Below, piece after piece: positions 32,928 through 44,064 of a stretch of 64,000 nt of DNA. The notes below the pieces were generated by a model. That model saw nothing but the letters and a program-made list of their open reading frames with translations, was not told the DNA's origin and made no database searches. The number at the start of each line of letters is the position of its first letter. The first letter of the stretch is position 1. The translations under genes and the position numbers were made by a program. Source of the DNA: Marinospirillum celere (lineage in GTDB: Bacteria > Pseudomonadota > Gammaproteobacteria > Pseudomonadales > Halomonadaceae); contig NZ_FOLH01000007.1 in assembly GCF_900112235.1 (NCBI RefSeq), positions 1 through 64,000 on the forward strand, read 5' to 3'.

Positions 32928-35753
32928 TTAAAGCATCTTGGCAAGGAAGCGTCCGGTATGCGAATGAGCCTCCCTGGCGACCTCTTCAGGTGTACCTTCA
33001 GCTATGATCTGTCCGCCACCTTTACCTCCTTCCGGTCCCATATCGATAATCCAGTCCGCCGTTTTAATGACATCCAGATTGTGCTCAATGACCACTAGGG
33101 TATTGCCGTGGTCTCTGAGGCGATGCAGGACGGCAAGGAGCTGTTTAATGTCTTCAAAGTGCAGGCCGGTGGTGGGCTCATCCAGAATATAGAGAGTTTT
33201 GCCGGTATCCCGGCGAGCCAGCTCTTTAGCCAGCTTGACCCTTTGAGCTTCTCCGCCTGAAAGCGTGGTTGCACTCTGGCCCAGGCGTATATAAGACAGA
33301 CCCACATCCATCAGGGTTTGCAAGCGACGGGCAACTGCAGGCACCGCAGAGAAGAATTCGCGCGCCTCTTCAATCGTCATTTCCAAAACTTCATGAATGT
33401 TCTTACCCTTGTAGCGTATTTCCAGGGTTTCCCTGTTGTAGCGTTTGGCCTTACACACATCACAGGGCACATAGATATCCGGCAAGAAGTGCATTTCCAC
33501 CTTGATCAGGCCATCACCCTGACAAGCCTCACACCGCCCGCCTTTAACGTTAAAGCTGAAACGTCCTGGCTTATAACCTCGTGATCTGGCTTCCTGAGTT
33601 CCAGCAAACAGCTCTCTGACCGGTGTGAAGATACCCGTGTAGGTCGCTGGATTTGAGCGGGGAGTGCGGCCTATTGGGCTCTGGTCAATATCTATGACCT
33701 TGTCCAGCTTATCCAGGCCTTCAATGGTTTTGCACGGCTGAGGGGTTAGGCTGGTGTTGCCATTGAGGTCATGGGCTGCGTGCGGATAGAGGGTGTTATT
33801 GATCAGGGTGGACTTGCCTGAACCGGAAACCCCGGTGACGCAGGTCATAATGCCTAGCGGAATACAGGCATCCACGTTGCGCAAATTATTGCCACTGGCG
33901 CCGCGTATCCATAGGTGTTGATCTTCGCTCGGTGGATGACGCAGTTGGGGAACTTCTATTTTCCGGCGTCCAGTAAGATAGTCAGCGGTGATTGACCCCT
34001 TTGCCTGCATCACTTGTTCAGGTGTGCCCTGAGCAACGATCTGGCCGCCATGCACGCCCGCGCCCGGCCCTATGTCAATGAGGTGATCCGCTTGGCGAAT
34101 AGCGTCTTCGTCATGCTCGACCACGAGTACGGTATTACCCAGGTCGCGTAAGCGCATCAGGGTGCTGAGCAGGCGTTCATTATCTCTTTGGTGAAGGCCG
34201 ATGGAAGGCTCATCAAGAATATACATCACACCCACCAGGCCCGCACCTATCTGGCTGGCCAGGCGAATACGCTGGGCTTCACCACCTGACAGGGTTTCGG
34301 CGCTTCGTTCCAGAGACAGATAGTCCAAACCGACATTGACTAGAAAATTAAGTCGTTCAACGATTTCAACCAGGATGCGTTGAGCTATTTCGCCCCTGTG
34401 CCCGTCCAGTTTCAGCGTACTGAAATAGTTGCTGGCTTCGCCTAACGGCTTTTTCACCACCTCAGGTAGGTTGATGCCGCCGACAAAAACATGACGTGAA
34501 GCCTCCTTGAGACGGCTGCCATGACAGCTGGGGCAGGCATGGGTGGTGAGGAGTTTGGCGAGCTCTTCGCGCAGATTCTGGGAATCCGTTTCATGGTAAC
34601 GCCTTTCCAGGTTGGGCAGCACGCCCTCAAAAGGGTGGGACTTAATGACCTGGCGCCCGCGATCACTGGAATAGGTGAAGTCTATCTTTTCTTCTCCGCT
34701 ACCTTGTAAAATGACTTGCTGGATTTTTTTGGGAAGCTCTTTCCAGGGCGTTTCTAAAGTAAAGTCATAATGCTTGGCTAACTGTTTGAGCAGTCCAAAA
34801 TAATAGACATTGCGCCTGTCCCAGCCCTTGATAACCCCTTCAGCAAGAGAAAGCTCAGGTGAAACGATCAATTTGTGCTCATCAAAAAAGGCCTTGTGCC
34901 CCAGGCCATCACAGGTTGGGCAGGCGCCGGCGGGATTGTTGAAAGAAAACATCCGTGGCTCTAGCTCAGAGACTGCATAGCCACAGTGAGGGCAGGCATA
35001 GTTGGCTGAAAACAAGAGGTCTTCTTGTTCGCTGCCCATAAAGCTGACCAGAGCCAGGCCATCAGATAGAGCCAGAGCGGTTTCAAAAGATTCCGCCAGG
35101 CGTAGCTGCTGGTCATCACGGACTTTGAGGCGGTCAACCACCACTTCGATGGTGTGTTTGCGTTTTTTGTCCAACTCGGGCGCTTCATCCAGCTCAACCA
35201 CCTGACCATCAATTCGGGCCCGGATATAACCCTGAGCTTTGAGGTCTGCAAGCAGATTGAGGTGCTCACCCTTGCGATCCTGAATAACCGGCGCAAGAAT
35301 CAGAATGCGGGATTCCTCGGGCAGGTTGAGGACTTCATCGACCATTTCACTAACGGTTTTGGCGACCAGCTCCACCTCATGCTCCGGACAACGGGGTATG
35401 CCGGTTCGTGCATAGAGAAGGCGTAGATAGTCATAAATTTCAGTGATGGTGCCCACGGTGGACCGCGGGTTATGGGATGTGGATTTCTGTTCGATGGAAA
35501 TGGCTGGGGACAGGCCTTCAATGCCATCGACATCGGGTTTCTCCATCATCGACAGAAATTGACGGGCATAGGCTGAGAGGGATTCCACATAGCGCCTCTG
35601 GCCTTCAGCATAGAGGGTATCAAAGGCCAGAGAAGACTTTCCCGAACCGGAGAGGCCGGTTATTACCACCAGCTGGTCGCGTGGAATCTCAAGGGAAACA
35701 TTTTTCAGGTTGTGGGTTCTCGCCCCACGTACACTTATCTTGTCCAGAGCCAC
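32928..35753 (-). CDS. uvrA: Excinuclease ABC subunit A (UvrA)
   Basis: 941-residue damage-sensing ATPase of nucleotide excision repair, loading UvrB on lesions. It has two ABC modules: Walker [10 protein letters not shown] at 33-41 and GVSGSGKST in the second half, and LSGGEAQR signatures in both. Zinc sites are the CPHC / CPTC pair near residue 255 and CEAC / CDVC in the second module. The start is GTG with AAGAGGTG upstream. No LexA box of CTGT-N8-ACAG type was found in the 147 bp before the divergent gene, so SOS control at this promoter is not supported. Confidence 0.97.
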   Translation of the reverse strand: MALDKISVRGARTHNLKNVSLEIPRDQLVVITGLSGSGKSSLAFDTLYAEGQRRYVESLSAYARQFLSMMEKPDVDGIEGLSPAISIEQKSTSHNPRSTVGTITEIYDYLRLLYARTGIPRCPEHEVELVAKTVSEMVDEVLNLPEESRILILAPVIQDRKGEHLNLLADLKAQGYIRARIDGQVVELDEAPELDKKRKHTIEVVVDRLKVRDDQQLRLAESFETALALSDGLALVSFMGSEQEDLLFSANYACPHCGYAVSELEPRMFSFNNPAGACPTCDGLGHKAFFDEHKLIVSPELSLAEGVIKGWDRRNVYYFGLLKQLAKHYDFTLETPWKELPKKIQQVILQGSGEEKIDFTYSSDRGRQVIKSHPFEGVLPNLERRYHETDSQNLREELAKLLTTHACPSCHGSRLKEASRHVFVGGINLPEVVKKPLGEASNYFSTLKLDGHRGEIAQRILVEIVERLNFLVNVGLDYLSLERSAETLSGGEAQRIRLASQIGAGLVGVMYILDEPSIGLHQRDNERLLSTLMRLRDLGNTVLVVEHDEDAIRQADHLIDIGPGAGVHGGQIVAQGTPEQVMQAKGSITADYLTGRRKIEVPQLRHPPSEDQHLWIRGASGNNLRNVDACIPLGIMTCVTGVSGSGKSTLINNTLYPHAAHDLNGNTSLTPQPCKTIEGLDKLDKVIDIDQSPIGRTPRSNPATYTGIFTPVRELFAGTQEARSRGYKPGRFSFNVKGGRCEACQGDGLIKVEMHFLPDIYVPCDVCKAKRYNRETLEIRYKGKNIHEVLEMTIEEAREFFSAVPAVARRLQTLMDVGLSYIRLGQSATTLSGGEAQRVKLAKELARRDTGKTLYILDEPTTGLHFEDIKQLLAVLHRLRDHGNTLVVIEHNLDVIKTADWIIDMGPEGGKGGGQIIAEGTPEEVAREAHSHTGRFLAKML

Positions 35754-35900
35754 CTTGCACCTCTTCGTTAATGCGACCGGACATTATAGGGGGAAACGTC
35801 TCCAGTGTCTGCCAAGCATCCTGACAAGGAAAAGACAGCAAGGCTGGTGAGCGGATGGACACCAAGGTAGAATAGCGGGTTTTATCAACACGGAAGCTTT

Positions 35901-37268
35901 ATGTCGCGCGACTCCCTGAACTCTATTGAAATCCGGGCAATCAGCGGTCTAGCCGGGCTCTATGGTCTGCGCATGCTCGGGCTCTTTATGGTTCTACCGG
36001 TCATGCCTCTGCTATTGGAAGACTTTGATGGGGCGACGCCTCTGGCGATCGGCCTGGCGATAGGTATCTATGGCTTTACCCAGGCACTCCTTCAGCTTCC
36101 GTTTGGCTGGCTATCCGATCGCTGGGGCCGTAAGCCATTGATTTACCTGGGGCTGGCCGTTTTTGCGCTAGGCAGCCTGGTTGCGGCTACCGCTGACAGT
36201 CTAGTAGTGATTATTCTAGGTCGGGCCTTGCAGGGTATGGGCGCCATAGCCAGCGTACTCATGGCCTTATTGGCAGACCTGACCCGGGATGAAAGGCGTA
36301 CCCAGGCCATGGCCAGTGTTGGCATTAGTATAGGTTTGGCTTTTATCCTAGCCATGGCACTAGGTCCCTGGCTGGCTCAGGGTTTAGGTTTGTCGGGACT
36401 CTTTTGGCTGACTTTGGTGCTTAGCCTGTTGGGTATGCTGGTTTTGTGGCGCTGGGTGCCTTCTCCAGCAAAGAGTCGTAAGCACCTGGATGCTGGTATC
36501 GACCTCAAGCAACTAACGCCAGTGATTAGTCACCCTCAGCTTTTGCGTTTGGACTTTAGTATTCTTCTGCTGCATTTGTTGCTAACCGCTATTTTTATTG
36601 CGGTGCCTGGCCTTTTGCTGGAAGCTGGTTGGAGCCTGGCCCAGCAAGGGTTTGTCTACCTGGGCTGCATGCTGCTGGGTTTCGTCTTTATGATACCGCT
36701 GATCATTTATGGTGAAAAAAAGCGGCAAATGAAACGCGTTCTGCTGGCAGGCTTTGCATTGCTGGCCCTAGGTTTGGCATTACTGGTTCCGGGTGGCTGG
36801 TGGTTACTACCGGGCTTGTGGATCTTTTTCATCGGCTTTAACCTGTTGGAAGCGAGCCTACCATCCTTGATCAGTAAGCAAGCCCCTGTTGAATCCAAGG
36901 GAACGGCCATGGGTGTTTATTCCACTTCGCAATTTATGGGTGCTTTTGCAGGTGGTATCCTGGGTGGCTGGCTGCTGGGTGGCTGGGGTGCAGAAGGGCT
37001 GTTATGGGTCGCAGCTGCTGCCTGCCTCTTATGGCTCCTGGGGCTGCTTGGATTCCAACCACCTCGACACCTATCCAGCCGAGTCTTTCATCTGTCACCG
37101 CAAACGGCTGCAGAAGGTTTGGACGAGCTGGAAAAGAATCTTAAAGCCTTACCTGGTGTGGAAGAGGTGGTTTTCCTGGTTGAAGAGGCCACTGGCTATC
37201 TGAAACTGGACCGGCAACAACTTGATGAAGATGCTTTGGAAGAGTTGCTGGCTGAAACATCTGGCTAA
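35901..37268 (+). CDS. yajR: MFS transporter with C-terminal YAM domain (YajR type)
   Basis: 455-residue inner-membrane protein with twelve predicted helices (residues about 15-390). The A-motif loop between helices 2 and 3 reads [16 protein letters not shown]. After the last helix comes a soluble tail of about 70 residues ending [20 protein letters not shown], matching in length and pattern the ferredoxin-like YAM domain of E. coli YajR. The substrate is unknown; YajR is described as a putative proton-driven exporter. It is divergent from uvrA and 53 bp upstream of ssb, a neighbourhood also seen in Pseudomonas. Confidence 0.82.
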   Translation: MSRDSLNSIEIRAISGLAGLYGLRMLGLFMVLPVMPLLLEDFDGATPLAIGLAIGIYGFTQALLQLPFGWLSDRWGRKPLIYLGLAVFALGSLVAATADSLVVIILGRALQGMGAIASVLMALLADLTRDERRTQAMASVGISIGLAFILAMALGPWLAQGLGLSGLFWLTLVLSLLGMLVLWRWVPSPAKSRKHLDAGIDLKQLTPVISHPQLLRLDFSILLLHLLLTAIFIAVPGLLLEAGWSLAQQGFVYLGCMLLGFVFMIPLIIYGEKKRQMKRVLLAGFALLALGLALLVPGGWWLLPGLWIFFIGFNLLEASLPSLISKQAPVESKGTAMGVYSTSQFMGAFAGGILGGWLLGGWGAEGLLWVAAAACLLWLLGLLGFQPPRHLSSRVFHLSPQTAAEGLDELEKNLKALPGVEEVVFLVEEATGYLKLDRQQLDEDALEELLAETSG

Positions 37269-37321
37269 GTCAAAAGTCAGAACAATTTATAGACAACAAG
37301 GTTTTTACCAAGGGGAAGAGC

Positions 37322-38035
37322 ATGGCAAGGGGCGTGAACAAAGTCATCTTGATCGGGAATCTGGGACAAGATCCAGATATCCGTTTTACACAAAATCAGA
37401 AGCAGGTTGCCAATGTCAGTATTGCAACCAGTGAGCAGTGGACTGATCGCCAAACCGGTCAGAAGCAGGAAAGAACAGAATGGCACCGGGTTGTCTTTTT
37501 CGATCGCCTGGCAGAAATTGTTGGCCAGTATCTGAAAAAAGGCAGCAAGGTTTATGTCGAAGGTAAGCTGCAGACCCGTAAATGGCAAAACCAACAGGGT
37601 GTAGACCAGTACACCACTGAAATTGTCGCCAATGAAATGCAGATGCTGGATAGTGCAGGTGGTCAGCCAGCTTATGGTAATGCTGGACGCTCCGCACAAC
37701 CTAATGATTATGCTCAGCAGGCACCTCAAGGTGGACAGCCGGGCTATTCTCAGCCGCAAGGTAACTATCAGCAGGATTACAGCCAGGCTGCTCCTCAACA
37801 GGCACCAGCTGCGCCACCGCCACCTCCTCCTCAGCCAAGGCAGGCGGCTCCTCAGCCTCAGCAGTCACCTCAGGCACCGCCGCCTCAGCCTCAGCAGCAA
37901 CCACAACAGAATTATCAGCAGCAACCTGCTCATCCAGGCGGTGGCTATTCCAATCCGGCGCCTCAACCTCAGCAAACAGGTGGTCAGCCAACATCCCCCA
38001 GCTTTAATGATATGGATGATGAAATTCCCTTCTGA
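37322..38035 (+). CDS. ssb: Single-stranded DNA-binding protein
   Basis: 237 residues. The OB-fold (1-110) starts [20 protein letters not shown] and has [21 protein letters not shown]. The tail ends MDDEIPF, the acidic tip that recruits repair and replication proteins. The linker of about 115 residues is built mostly of Gln, Pro, Ala and Gly, longer than in E. coli (total 178). AGGGGAAGAG lies before the ATG. Confidence 0.97.
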   Translation: MARGVNKVILIGNLGQDPDIRFTQNQKQVANVSIATSEQWTDRQTGQKQERTEWHRVVFFDRLAEIVGQYLKKGSKVYVEGKLQTRKWQNQQGVDQYTTEIVANEMQMLDSAGGQPAYGNAGRSAQPNDYAQQAPQGGQPGYSQPQGNYQQDYSQAAPQQAPAAPPPPPPQPRQAAPQPQQSPQAPPPQPQQQPQQNYQQQPAHPGGGYSNPAPQPQQTGGQPTSPSFNDMDDEIPF

Positions 38036-38060
38036 GCGCTAGCTTTGCCTTGGTGTTTTA

Positions 38061-38084
38061 AAGCCCCTTATCAGGGGCTTTTTG
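38061..38084 (+). terminator. Terminator after ssb
   Basis: AAGCCCCT (38061-38068) pairs with AGGGGCTT (38073-38080) around TATC; the stem ends in TT followed by TTT and GCG. The next 120 bp up to the chemoreceptor gene are strongly A/T rich and contain TATAAT at 38168-38173 without a well-placed -35 box. Confidence 0.85.
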
Positions 38085-38212
38085 CGTTATAGAGCGCTTC
38101 ATTTTTCATGATAGCTAATTTTTTCTGTTTTCAAGAATCTTGATAGGATAAAATTATAAAATTATTGTATAATTATGATGTTCCATCTTGTAAAGGTTTT
38201 GGAGACAGTCAC

Positions 38213-39841
38213 ATGACAATTGCACAACGTCTGTATTTGGGTTTTGGCCTGGTGCTAGCTTTGATTTTGGTGATTACCCTGGTCGGGGTGGTCAAGGTTG
38301 CTAGCGTGGATTCGACTCTGACACAGGTTAATGATGTCGATACCCGTAAGCAGCGTTTTGCAATTAACTTTCGTGGCAGTGTCCATGATCGTGCCATTGC
38401 CATCCGTGATGCGGTCCTGGTGAGCTCAGCCAGTGAGCGTCAGCCGTTTTTGGCACAAATTGATGACTTGGATGCTTTTTATCAGGATTCGGCTCAGGAA
38501 ATGGACCGACTATTTGCTCGTGAAGTTGGGGTAACTGCAACTGAGAGAGAGCTTTTGGCATCGATTCAGATGATTGAAGAACAAACACAGGCACTGACTA
38601 CGCGAACGCTGCAGCTCTTAAGCGATGGACAACAGAATGCAGCCAGACGCCTGCTTCTGGAAGAAGTTTCAGCAGCCTATACAGACTGGCTGGGTGCAAT
38701 TAATGCGTTTATTGATTACCAAGAGCAGGAGATCCAGCAGCAGGTGGATTTTGTACGTTCGGAGACGGGTGGCTTTCAAACCCTGATGCTATTGGTCGCT
38801 GCTTTTTCTTTAATTGTGGGTGTTTTGGTCAGTGTACGCTTGGTTTCCAAATTGACTCGTATGATCGGTGGGGAGCCTGAAGTGGCGGCGCGCTTGATAC
38901 GCCAGGTGGCTTCAGGTGATTTGACTCAAGCGATCAAGACGCGCCACCCGGACAGTATTATGGGTGCGGTGGCTGGCATGAGCAGTCAATTGTCAGAAGT
39001 GATTCAGGGCGTCACAACAACGGCTAACACCCTTGCTCAGGCGGCGGGTGAGCTTCAGGAAACGGCCACCCGAAATCGAGACTTGGCCAGCAGCCAGCGC
39101 GAACAAACCGAACAGGGCGCGGCCGCAATTAATCAAATGTCGGCAACGGTTCAGGAAGTTGCAGGGCATACCGTTGAAGCCTCAGAAGTTGCCAAAACGG
39201 CCGATGAAGAAACCATTTCAGGTGGCGATGAGGTTAAAAGAACACTGGCCAGTATTGATGAGCTGGCCAAGCAAGTTGAAAAAGCCGGCAAGGTGATTGA
39301 CCAGCTGTCAGAGGACAGTACGGAAATCGGAACCGTGTTGGAAGTGATTGAAACCATTGCCGAGCAAACCAACCTGTTGGCCTTGAATGCGGCTATTGAA
39401 GCAGCCAGAGCTGGCGAGCATGGTCGTGGCTTTGCGGTGGTTGCTGATGAGGTAAGAGCTCTAGCCAGTCGCACTCAGGAGTCGACTCGTGACATTCAGC
39501 AGCGGATTGAAAAAATGCAGTCCAGTGCTCAGGGAGCAGTTGAAGTTATGGAGCAGGGGCGTTTAAAAGCGGCCGAGAGCGTCGAGCAGGCGCGCCGTGC
39601 GGGTAACTCCTTGGAAGTGATTCAACGTTCTGTGACGGATATTAATCATATGAATGCACAGATCGCCAGTGCTGCTGAGGAGCAGTCGTCTGTTGCTGAA
39701 GAAATTAATCGTAATTTCACCAGCATTACCGAGGCTTCCGAATTGGCAGCCGCAGGTATGGAACAGAATGTTGCTGCCAGCCGGGAATTGGCTGAACTTG
39801 CTTGCCGCCTACAGGAAAGCGTTAAGCAGTTCCGGGTTTAA
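38213..39841 (+). CDS. Methyl-accepting chemotaxis protein
   Basis: 542-residue transmembrane chemoreceptor. Helix 1 is at about 8-30, a periplasmic four-helix-bundle-like sensor domain spans 31-188, helix 2 is at 189-210, HAMP follows to about 265, and the cytoplasmic signalling domain has the conserved hairpin tip [20 protein letters not shown] at 384-403 that binds CheA/CheW. It lacks a C-terminal NWETF-type tether for CheR (ends VKQFRV). The ligand cannot be inferred. ATG 38213 follows GGAGAC; an upstream in-frame TTG lacks a ribosome site. No che genes are nearby. Confidence 0.93.
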   Translation: MTIAQRLYLGFGLVLALILVITLVGVVKVASVDSTLTQVNDVDTRKQRFAINFRGSVHDRAIAIRDAVLVSSASERQPFLAQIDDLDAFYQDSAQEMDRLFAREVGVTATERELLASIQMIEEQTQALTTRTLQLLSDGQQNAARRLLLEEVSAAYTDWLGAINAFIDYQEQEIQQQVDFVRSETGGFQTLMLLVAAFSLIVGVLVSVRLVSKLTRMIGGEPEVAARLIRQVASGDLTQAIKTRHPDSIMGAVAGMSSQLSEVIQGVTTTANTLAQAAGELQETATRNRDLASSQREQTEQGAAAINQMSATVQEVAGHTVEASEVAKTADEETISGGDEVKRTLASIDELAKQVEKAGKVIDQLSEDSTEIGTVLEVIETIAEQTNLLALNAAIEAARAGEHGRGFAVVADEVRALASRTQESTRDIQQRIEKMQSSAQGAVEVMEQGRLKAAESVEQARRAGNSLEVIQRSVTDINHMNAQIASAAEEQSSVAEEINRNFTSITEASELAAAGMEQNVAASRELAELACRLQESVKQFRV

Positions 39842-39850
39842 TTGGTTCTT

Positions 39851-41938
39851 TTAATCAAGGTTTGTGGCCAGGGTAAAATGCATGCAGGTACCCTGGCCTT
39901 TACCCTCTGATTCCAGCCAGATTTCGCCACCATGGCGTTCGACGATCTTACGACAAATCGCCAGCCCTATGCCTGTTCCCTCATACTCTTGGCGGGTATG
40001 CAGGCGCTGAAAGACTTTGAATAAACGATCCTGCTGATCTTTTGCAATGCCGATGCCATTATCCTGAATGCTAACTTGCCAGTGTTGACCCTGCTTACTT
40101 GCCGTGAGAAGGACTTGAGGTTGTTGTCCAGGGGGCTGGTATTTCAGGGCGTTGTTAAGCAGGTTCTGAAAAAGGCGAACTATCTCGTTACGACTGGTAG
40201 GTAGTTGCTCTGGCCACTGGCCCTGGAACTCTATTTTGGCTTGAGACTCCTTGATTTGCGGCTGTAGATAGCTTAAAGCTTCTGCTGCTAGCTGGCGCAG
40301 GTTTTGTTCGCTGATTGGCTCACCCTTGCGGCCAACACGAGAGTATTCCAGAAGAGAAACCAGCATATTGTCCATACGCTGGGCACCCTCATTGATAAAA
40401 GTCATAAACTGGTTGGTTTCTTCATTAAGCTGTCCTGCTAACCGTTTGTTCAAAAGCTCCACATAGCTTCTAATCATTCTTAACGGCTGGCGAAGGTCGT
40501 GTGAAGCGACATAGGCAAATTGCTCCAATTCTTCATTTGACGCTTTCAGGGCTTCTGCTTGTTCCTGAAGCTGCTGTTCAGTTTGTTTTCTGTCTTCAAT
40601 AATCTGGCTGGTACCGAGCACTCTTGTGGAGTGGCCTCGTTCATTCCAGGCAATTACTTGCCCCTTACCGAGAAGCCACAGCCAGGAACCTTGGCTGGTT
40701 CGGGAGCGATACTCAATTTCAAAAGGTTGGCATTCTTGAATTTTTCTGGAGGTTATCTCAATAACCCGGTCCAGGTCTTCAGGGTGAATGCTATCCAGCC
40801 AGGACTGTTTGGTGAGTTTGAATTCAGGTTGGGAATAACCTAACTGCTGCCACAGCTGTTGGTCCCAAGTCAATTCTCCGGTTAGTGGGTTTAAATCCCA
40901 AACACCTATATTGGCGGCTTCCTTGGCCAGGCGGTAACGTTCTTCGCTTTCCAGAAGTTGTTGCAGATTTTTGTGGCGTGAACGAATCAAGCCGGCCAGG
41001 CCAGCAAAAAGCAGGGTTGCTATCAAAAATGCCAAGCCCCAACGCAAGGCTTGTTTTTGTTGGTAGTCGTCAATCGCAGCCAGGGTAGGTTCAAGGTTTT
41101 CAGAAATAAAAACCACCAAGGGGGTAGTGCCAACCCGTCCATAAGCAATTTGCCGGGTGTGCCCATCAAAAGGTGAAGCGATTCTGGTTAGATGGCTTTG
41201 CGCTAATTCGCCCTGGTGGTCTGCGATAACAGGTGATTGCTGGGTAACGGCATCTTCAAACCAGGGCATGCGAAAGTAAATCTCCCCGGATTGATGAGCC
41301 AGCACGGTGGTATGACCATTGGCACTCACCAGACCACTCAGGTCCTCTGCCAACATCTTGAGGTCGATGGCCATAGCCAGCACATAGCTTAATTGGCCTT
41401 CGTCATCAGTAATCGCTTTACTAAGAGCTACGAAAGGAAACTGCTCGGGATGACGTGCTTGCAAGGGTGGAGAAAGATAAAACTGTCCAGATTCGGGGTT
41501 GTTCAAATGCCAGGTGAAGTATTCGCGATCACCCAGTGATGGGTTCTCACCAGGCCGACTGAAGGCCTCGGTTTCTCCTTCGTTATTGAGCAGAATAATC
41601 GCTAGAATTTCAGGGCTAGGATGCTTGCGAGCATAGAGTGCTTGAAGGAGCTGCTGGTTATCCAATCCAGGGTTTTCAATCAAATGGGTGATTGCCTGGA
41701 GCGCCCGCTGCATTTCATGGAGTTTTGCTTGTACCAGTGTTTTTTGCAGTTCTAGCAGTGCGGAGGTGTGCTCTTCGCTTTGCTGAAAGGCTGAGTCTCT
41801 AAAATTACTGACTGATGACTGATAACTGTTGAGTAGCATCAAACTTGCCAAAAGCCAGGAAGCGATCAGCAAAGGAATTAGCAACGGCGACAGTTTTTTG
41901 CCGGAAGTTGCTCTGAAATCAGGGCGCGAGTTTGACAT
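39851..41938 (-). CDS. Membrane PAS-domain sensor histidine kinase
   Basis: 695 residues. Helix 1 at about 17-37, an extracytoplasmic sensor domain (40-295, Cache-like by layout), helix 2 at 298-318, a PAS/PAC region at 335-450 ([17 protein letters not shown]), a coiled coil, then HisKA with the phospho-acceptor His480 in [19 protein letters not shown]. The ATPase domain has NNALKY (595-600), DNGIGI (626-631) and GTGIGL (654-659). The HisKA/ATPase pair resembles phytochrome-type kinases. No response regulator is encoded next to it, so the partner is unknown. It ends nine bases from the convergent chemoreceptor. Confidence 0.88.
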   Translation of the reverse strand: MSNSRPDFRATSGKKLSPLLIPLLIASWLLASLMLLNSYQSSVSNFRDSAFQQSEEHTSALLELQKTLVQAKLHEMQRALQAITHLIENPGLDNQQLLQALYARKHPSPEILAIILLNNEGETEAFSRPGENPSLGDREYFTWHLNNPESGQFYLSPPLQARHPEQFPFVALSKAITDDEGQLSYVLAMAIDLKMLAEDLSGLVSANGHTTVLAHQSGEIYFRMPWFEDAVTQQSPVIADHQGELAQSHLTRIASPFDGHTRQIAYGRVGTTPLVVFISENLEPTLAAIDDYQQKQALRWGLAFLIATLLFAGLAGLIRSRHKNLQQLLESEERYRLAKEAANIGVWDLNPLTGELTWDQQLWQQLGYSQPEFKLTKQSWLDSIHPEDLDRVIEITSRKIQECQPFEIEYRSRTSQGSWLWLLGKGQVIAWNERGHSTRVLGTSQIIEDRKQTEQQLQEQAEALKASNEELEQFAYVASHDLRQPLRMIRSYVELLNKRLAGQLNEETNQFMTFINEGAQRMDNMLVSLLEYSRVGRKGEPISEQNLRQLAAEALSYLQPQIKESQAKIEFQGQWPEQLPTSRNEIVRLFQNLLNNALKYQPPGQQPQVLLTASKQGQHWQVSIQDNGIGIAKDQQDRLFKVFQRLHTRQEYEGTGIGLAICRKIVERHGGEIWLESEGKGQGTCMHFTLATNLD

Positions 41939-42013
41939 AAGCCTATTGAACCACGAAGAATAACCTTTTGCCTGTGTTTTTTAAGGAATATAACTTACAT
42001 CAGAGAATTATCT

Positions 42014-42406
42014 ATGTCCTTACCTTTTGCGGCCTTGGCCGTTGCTTTTGGTGCTGGTGGAGGTGCATTGCTGCGCTGGTGGCTGGCCTTGAAACTCAAT
42101 GCCGTCTGGGCAGGCATGCCTTTGGGCACTCTTATTGCCAACTTGGCGGGCGGCTATTTAATTGGTTTGGCCTTGGGCTTTTTTGCCCAGCATCCACAGC
42201 TGTCACCTGAATGGCGTCTTCTGCTGGTGACAGGGCTTTTGGGCGGACTGACAACCTTTTCAACCTTTTCTGCGGAAGTGGTTTATATGCTCCAGCAGGG
42301 CCGCTGGGGTTGGGCTTTTGCAACCAGCGCTCTGCATTTGCTGGGTAGTTTGGTCTTAACCTTTTTAGGTCTGCTCACTTATCAATGGTTGAAAGCACCA
42401 GTATGA
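42014..42406 (+). CDS. crcB: Fluoride channel CrcB/Fluc
   Basis: 130-residue inner-membrane protein of four helices that exports fluoride as a dual-topology dimer. Family motifs [22 protein letters not shown] and [16 protein letters not shown] are all present, including the polar track TTFSTFS. I saw no fluoride riboswitch in the 75 bp between it and the divergent kinase gene. It is convergent with the sigma-54 regulator, 18 bp away. Confidence 0.94.
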   Translation: MSLPFAALAVAFGAGGGALLRWWLALKLNAVWAGMPLGTLIANLAGGYLIGLALGFFAQHPQLSPEWRLLLVTGLLGGLTTFSTFSAEVVYMLQQGRWGWAFATSALHLLGSLVLTFLGLLTYQWLKAPV

Positions 42407-42424
42407 CGCTTTCAGTTAAAGTGG

Positions 42425-43414
42425 CTACTTGGCTTCATCCAACCAGCGATAAAGGGTTCTTCGCCCAATTCCGAGTAAAGCGGCTGCCCGGCGCTTATTG
42501 CCCTGGGTTTCATCTAGAACCAGCTGAACATAACGCTGTTGCAGCTCTTCCAGCGTAGGCAGTTTATTCCCCCGAAGTAGTTGGTTTTCGATTTGTAGGC
42601 TGCTGGGGCGTTCATCCTGCTGAGGGCTCAGCTGTTGCTGTCTTAGACGTTCGGGAAGGTGCCAAGCCTGGATATGCTTTCCATCACAGAAAGCTAGTGC
42701 AGCTTCCAAGAGGTTCTGCAGTTCACGAACATTACCTGGGTAATCATAGCGTTCTAGCAGCAGCTCGGCTTCTTTGCTAAAGCCTTCAACCTTGCTTTGC
42801 TGGTCTCTGGCCATCTCGGTCAATAATTGGCGGGCGAGGAGGAGTTTGTCGCTCCCTCTGTCTCTAAGCGGGGGAAGTTGTAAAGTGAAGGTTTCCAGGC
42901 GGTAGTAAAGGTCTTCACGAAATTCGCCCTTGGCAACCTTTTCTTTCAAGTCTCTGTGGGTTGCAGCCAAAATACGCACATCAACCTGCTCTTCGGTATC
43001 CATGCCAACGGGGCGGATATAGCCATCTTGCAGTGCTCTCAGTAACTTAGCCTGAAGCGCAAGGGGCATTTCCCCAATTTCATCCAGCAGCAAAGTGCCG
43101 CCATTGGCTTCAATAAACAGGCCTTTGCGTGCTTTATTGGCGCCTGTAAAAGCACCAGCGGTGTGACCAAAGAACTCACTTTCCAAAAGCTCCTGGGGGA
43201 TGCCGGCACAGTTAACAGCCAGAAAGGGTGCCTGAGCCCGGTCGCTGGCAGTATGCAGATTGCGGGCAACCAATTCCTTGCCTGTACCCGTTTCACCAAT
43301 AATCAGTACCGGCCCTTGCGCTTTGGCAATGACTTGCAAGTTTTCATAAAGTTTATGCATGACAGGGCTGCTGCCCAAGATGGTGACGGGAGATGCTGAG
43401 TTCGCGCTTTGCAT
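42425..43414 (-). CDS. Sigma-54-dependent transcriptional activator without sensory domain (PspF-like architecture)
   Basis: 329 residues. Almost the whole length is the AAA+ domain: Walker A GETGTGKE at 40-47, the sigma-54-contacting loop GAFTGA at 87-92 and Walker B LLLDEIGEMP at 108-117. A Fis-type helix-turn-helix ends the protein (NKRRAAALLGIGRRTLYRWL). Only about a dozen residues precede the AAA+ core, so there is no receiver, GAF or PAS domain. The start at 43414 is chosen because GGAGG lies five bases upstream; an in-frame ATG at 43456 lacks such a site. Proteins of this layout are controlled by a partner protein or by level. Divergent from the DUF4168 gene. Confidence 0.9.
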   Translation of the reverse strand: MQSANSASPVTILGSSPVMHKLYENLQVIAKAQGPVLIIGETGTGKELVARNLHTASDRAQAPFLAVNCAGIPQELLESEFFGHTAGAFTGANKARKGLFIEANGGTLLLDEIGEMPLALQAKLLRALQDGYIRPVGMDTEEQVDVRILAATHRDLKEKVAKGEFREDLYYRLETFTLQLPPLRDRGSDKLLLARQLLTEMARDQQSKVEGFSKEAELLLERYDYPGNVRELQNLLEAALAFCDGKHIQAWHLPERLRQQQLSPQQDERPSSLQIENQLLRGNKLPTLEELQQRYVQLVLDETQGNKRRAAALLGIGRRTLYRWLDEAK

Positions 43415-43562
43415 GCAGGCCTCCGGCTTGCTTGTTTTATGGGGCACATGTGTCATATTGGCGCATTAGCTATTTTGTGCAAATGTCTCTGTTAACCGAC
43501 ATAAACTTTTTAGGATTAAATTAATTCAATAAAAACATTGAGTTATAATCTATTTTTAATTT

Positions 43563-43578
43563 TGGCATGGTCTTCGCT
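43563..43578 (+). promoter_or_regulatory. Sigma-54-like -24/-12 promoter upstream of the DUF4168 gene
   Basis: TGGCATGGTCTTCGCT has GG (43564-43565) and GC (43576-43577) exactly ten bases apart, and agrees with the TGGCAC-N5-TTGCW consensus except for T in place of C after TGGCA and C in place of T in the -12 element. It lies 52 bases before the ATG at 43630, beside the sigma-54 activator gene. A TATAAT at 43544-43549 without a good -35 box is an alternative sigma-70 element. Confidence 0.5.
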
Positions 43579-43629
43579 AGTAGTTGGGTGAGTGAATGAA
43601 GCCAAAATTGTTACTTGGAGGTTTTGAGA

Positions 43630-43995
43630 ATGAAAAAATTGACCGCATTGTTTCTTGCCCTGTTTATGCTGACAGGCCTGAGTCTTCATGCCGTAGCTCA
43701 GCAGCAAAGCCAGCAGGGCATGCAGCAGCAGCAAATGGATATGGATTTTTCTGATGCTGATTTGGAAAAGTTTGTTGCTGTCCAGCCTGCTCTTGAAGAA
43801 ATCCGTGAAGATTTTACGCAGCGCCTTGAAGCTGCTGACGAACAGGAAGCTGCTAACCAGCTGCAACAAGAAGCTGGCCAGCTGATGGTTGAAGCTGTTG
43901 AGCAAGAAGGTCTGGATGTTGATACCTACAACAACATTGCCATGGCCCTGCAGAGCAATGAAGAACTGCGTGACCGTGTTGAAGGCATGATGTAA
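43630..43995 (+). CDS. Secreted DUF4168 family protein
   Basis: 121 residues: a signal peptide (MKKLTALFLALFMLTGLSLHAVA, about 23 residues), a Gln/Met-rich stretch, and a helical domain starting SDADLEKFVAVQPALEEIRE that fits DUF4168. The function of the family is unknown; the protein is expected in the periplasm or outside. The ATG at 43630 has GGAGG eight to nine bases upstream and starts a clean signal peptide; an ATG five codons earlier is less likely. Its promoter region has a sigma-54-like element, and a strong terminator follows, so it is a single-gene unit. Confidence 0.82.
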   Translation: MKKLTALFLALFMLTGLSLHAVAQQQSQQGMQQQQMDMDFSDADLEKFVAVQPALEEIREDFTQRLEAADEQEAANQLQQEAGQLMVEAVEQEGLDVDTYNNIAMALQSNEELRDRVEGMM

Positions 43996-44014
43996 TTCAG
44001 CTTTCTTCAGCCGC

Positions 44015-44046
44015 AAAAAAAGCCGGGGCTAGTCCCCGGCTTTTTT
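44015..44046. terminator. Bidirectional terminator between the DUF4168 gene and glcB
   Basis: A-run, GCCGGGG (44022-44028), loop, CCCCGGC (44034-44040), six T. It can end both the plus-strand DUF4168 gene and minus-strand glcB (stop at 44065). Confidence 0.93.
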
Positions 44047-44064
44047 ATGTCTCGCGTTTGGCAA

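Noticed and set aside
35754-35900. Possible LexA (SOS) box upstream of uvrA.
   Set aside because: No CTGT-N8-ACAG match exists on either strand; the best stretch (CTGTCTTTTCCTTGTCAG) has wrong spacing.
41939-42013. Fluoride riboswitch before crcB.
   Set aside because: The 75-bp region lacks the conserved GGNGAUGG and GAUGACNCCU-type blocks.
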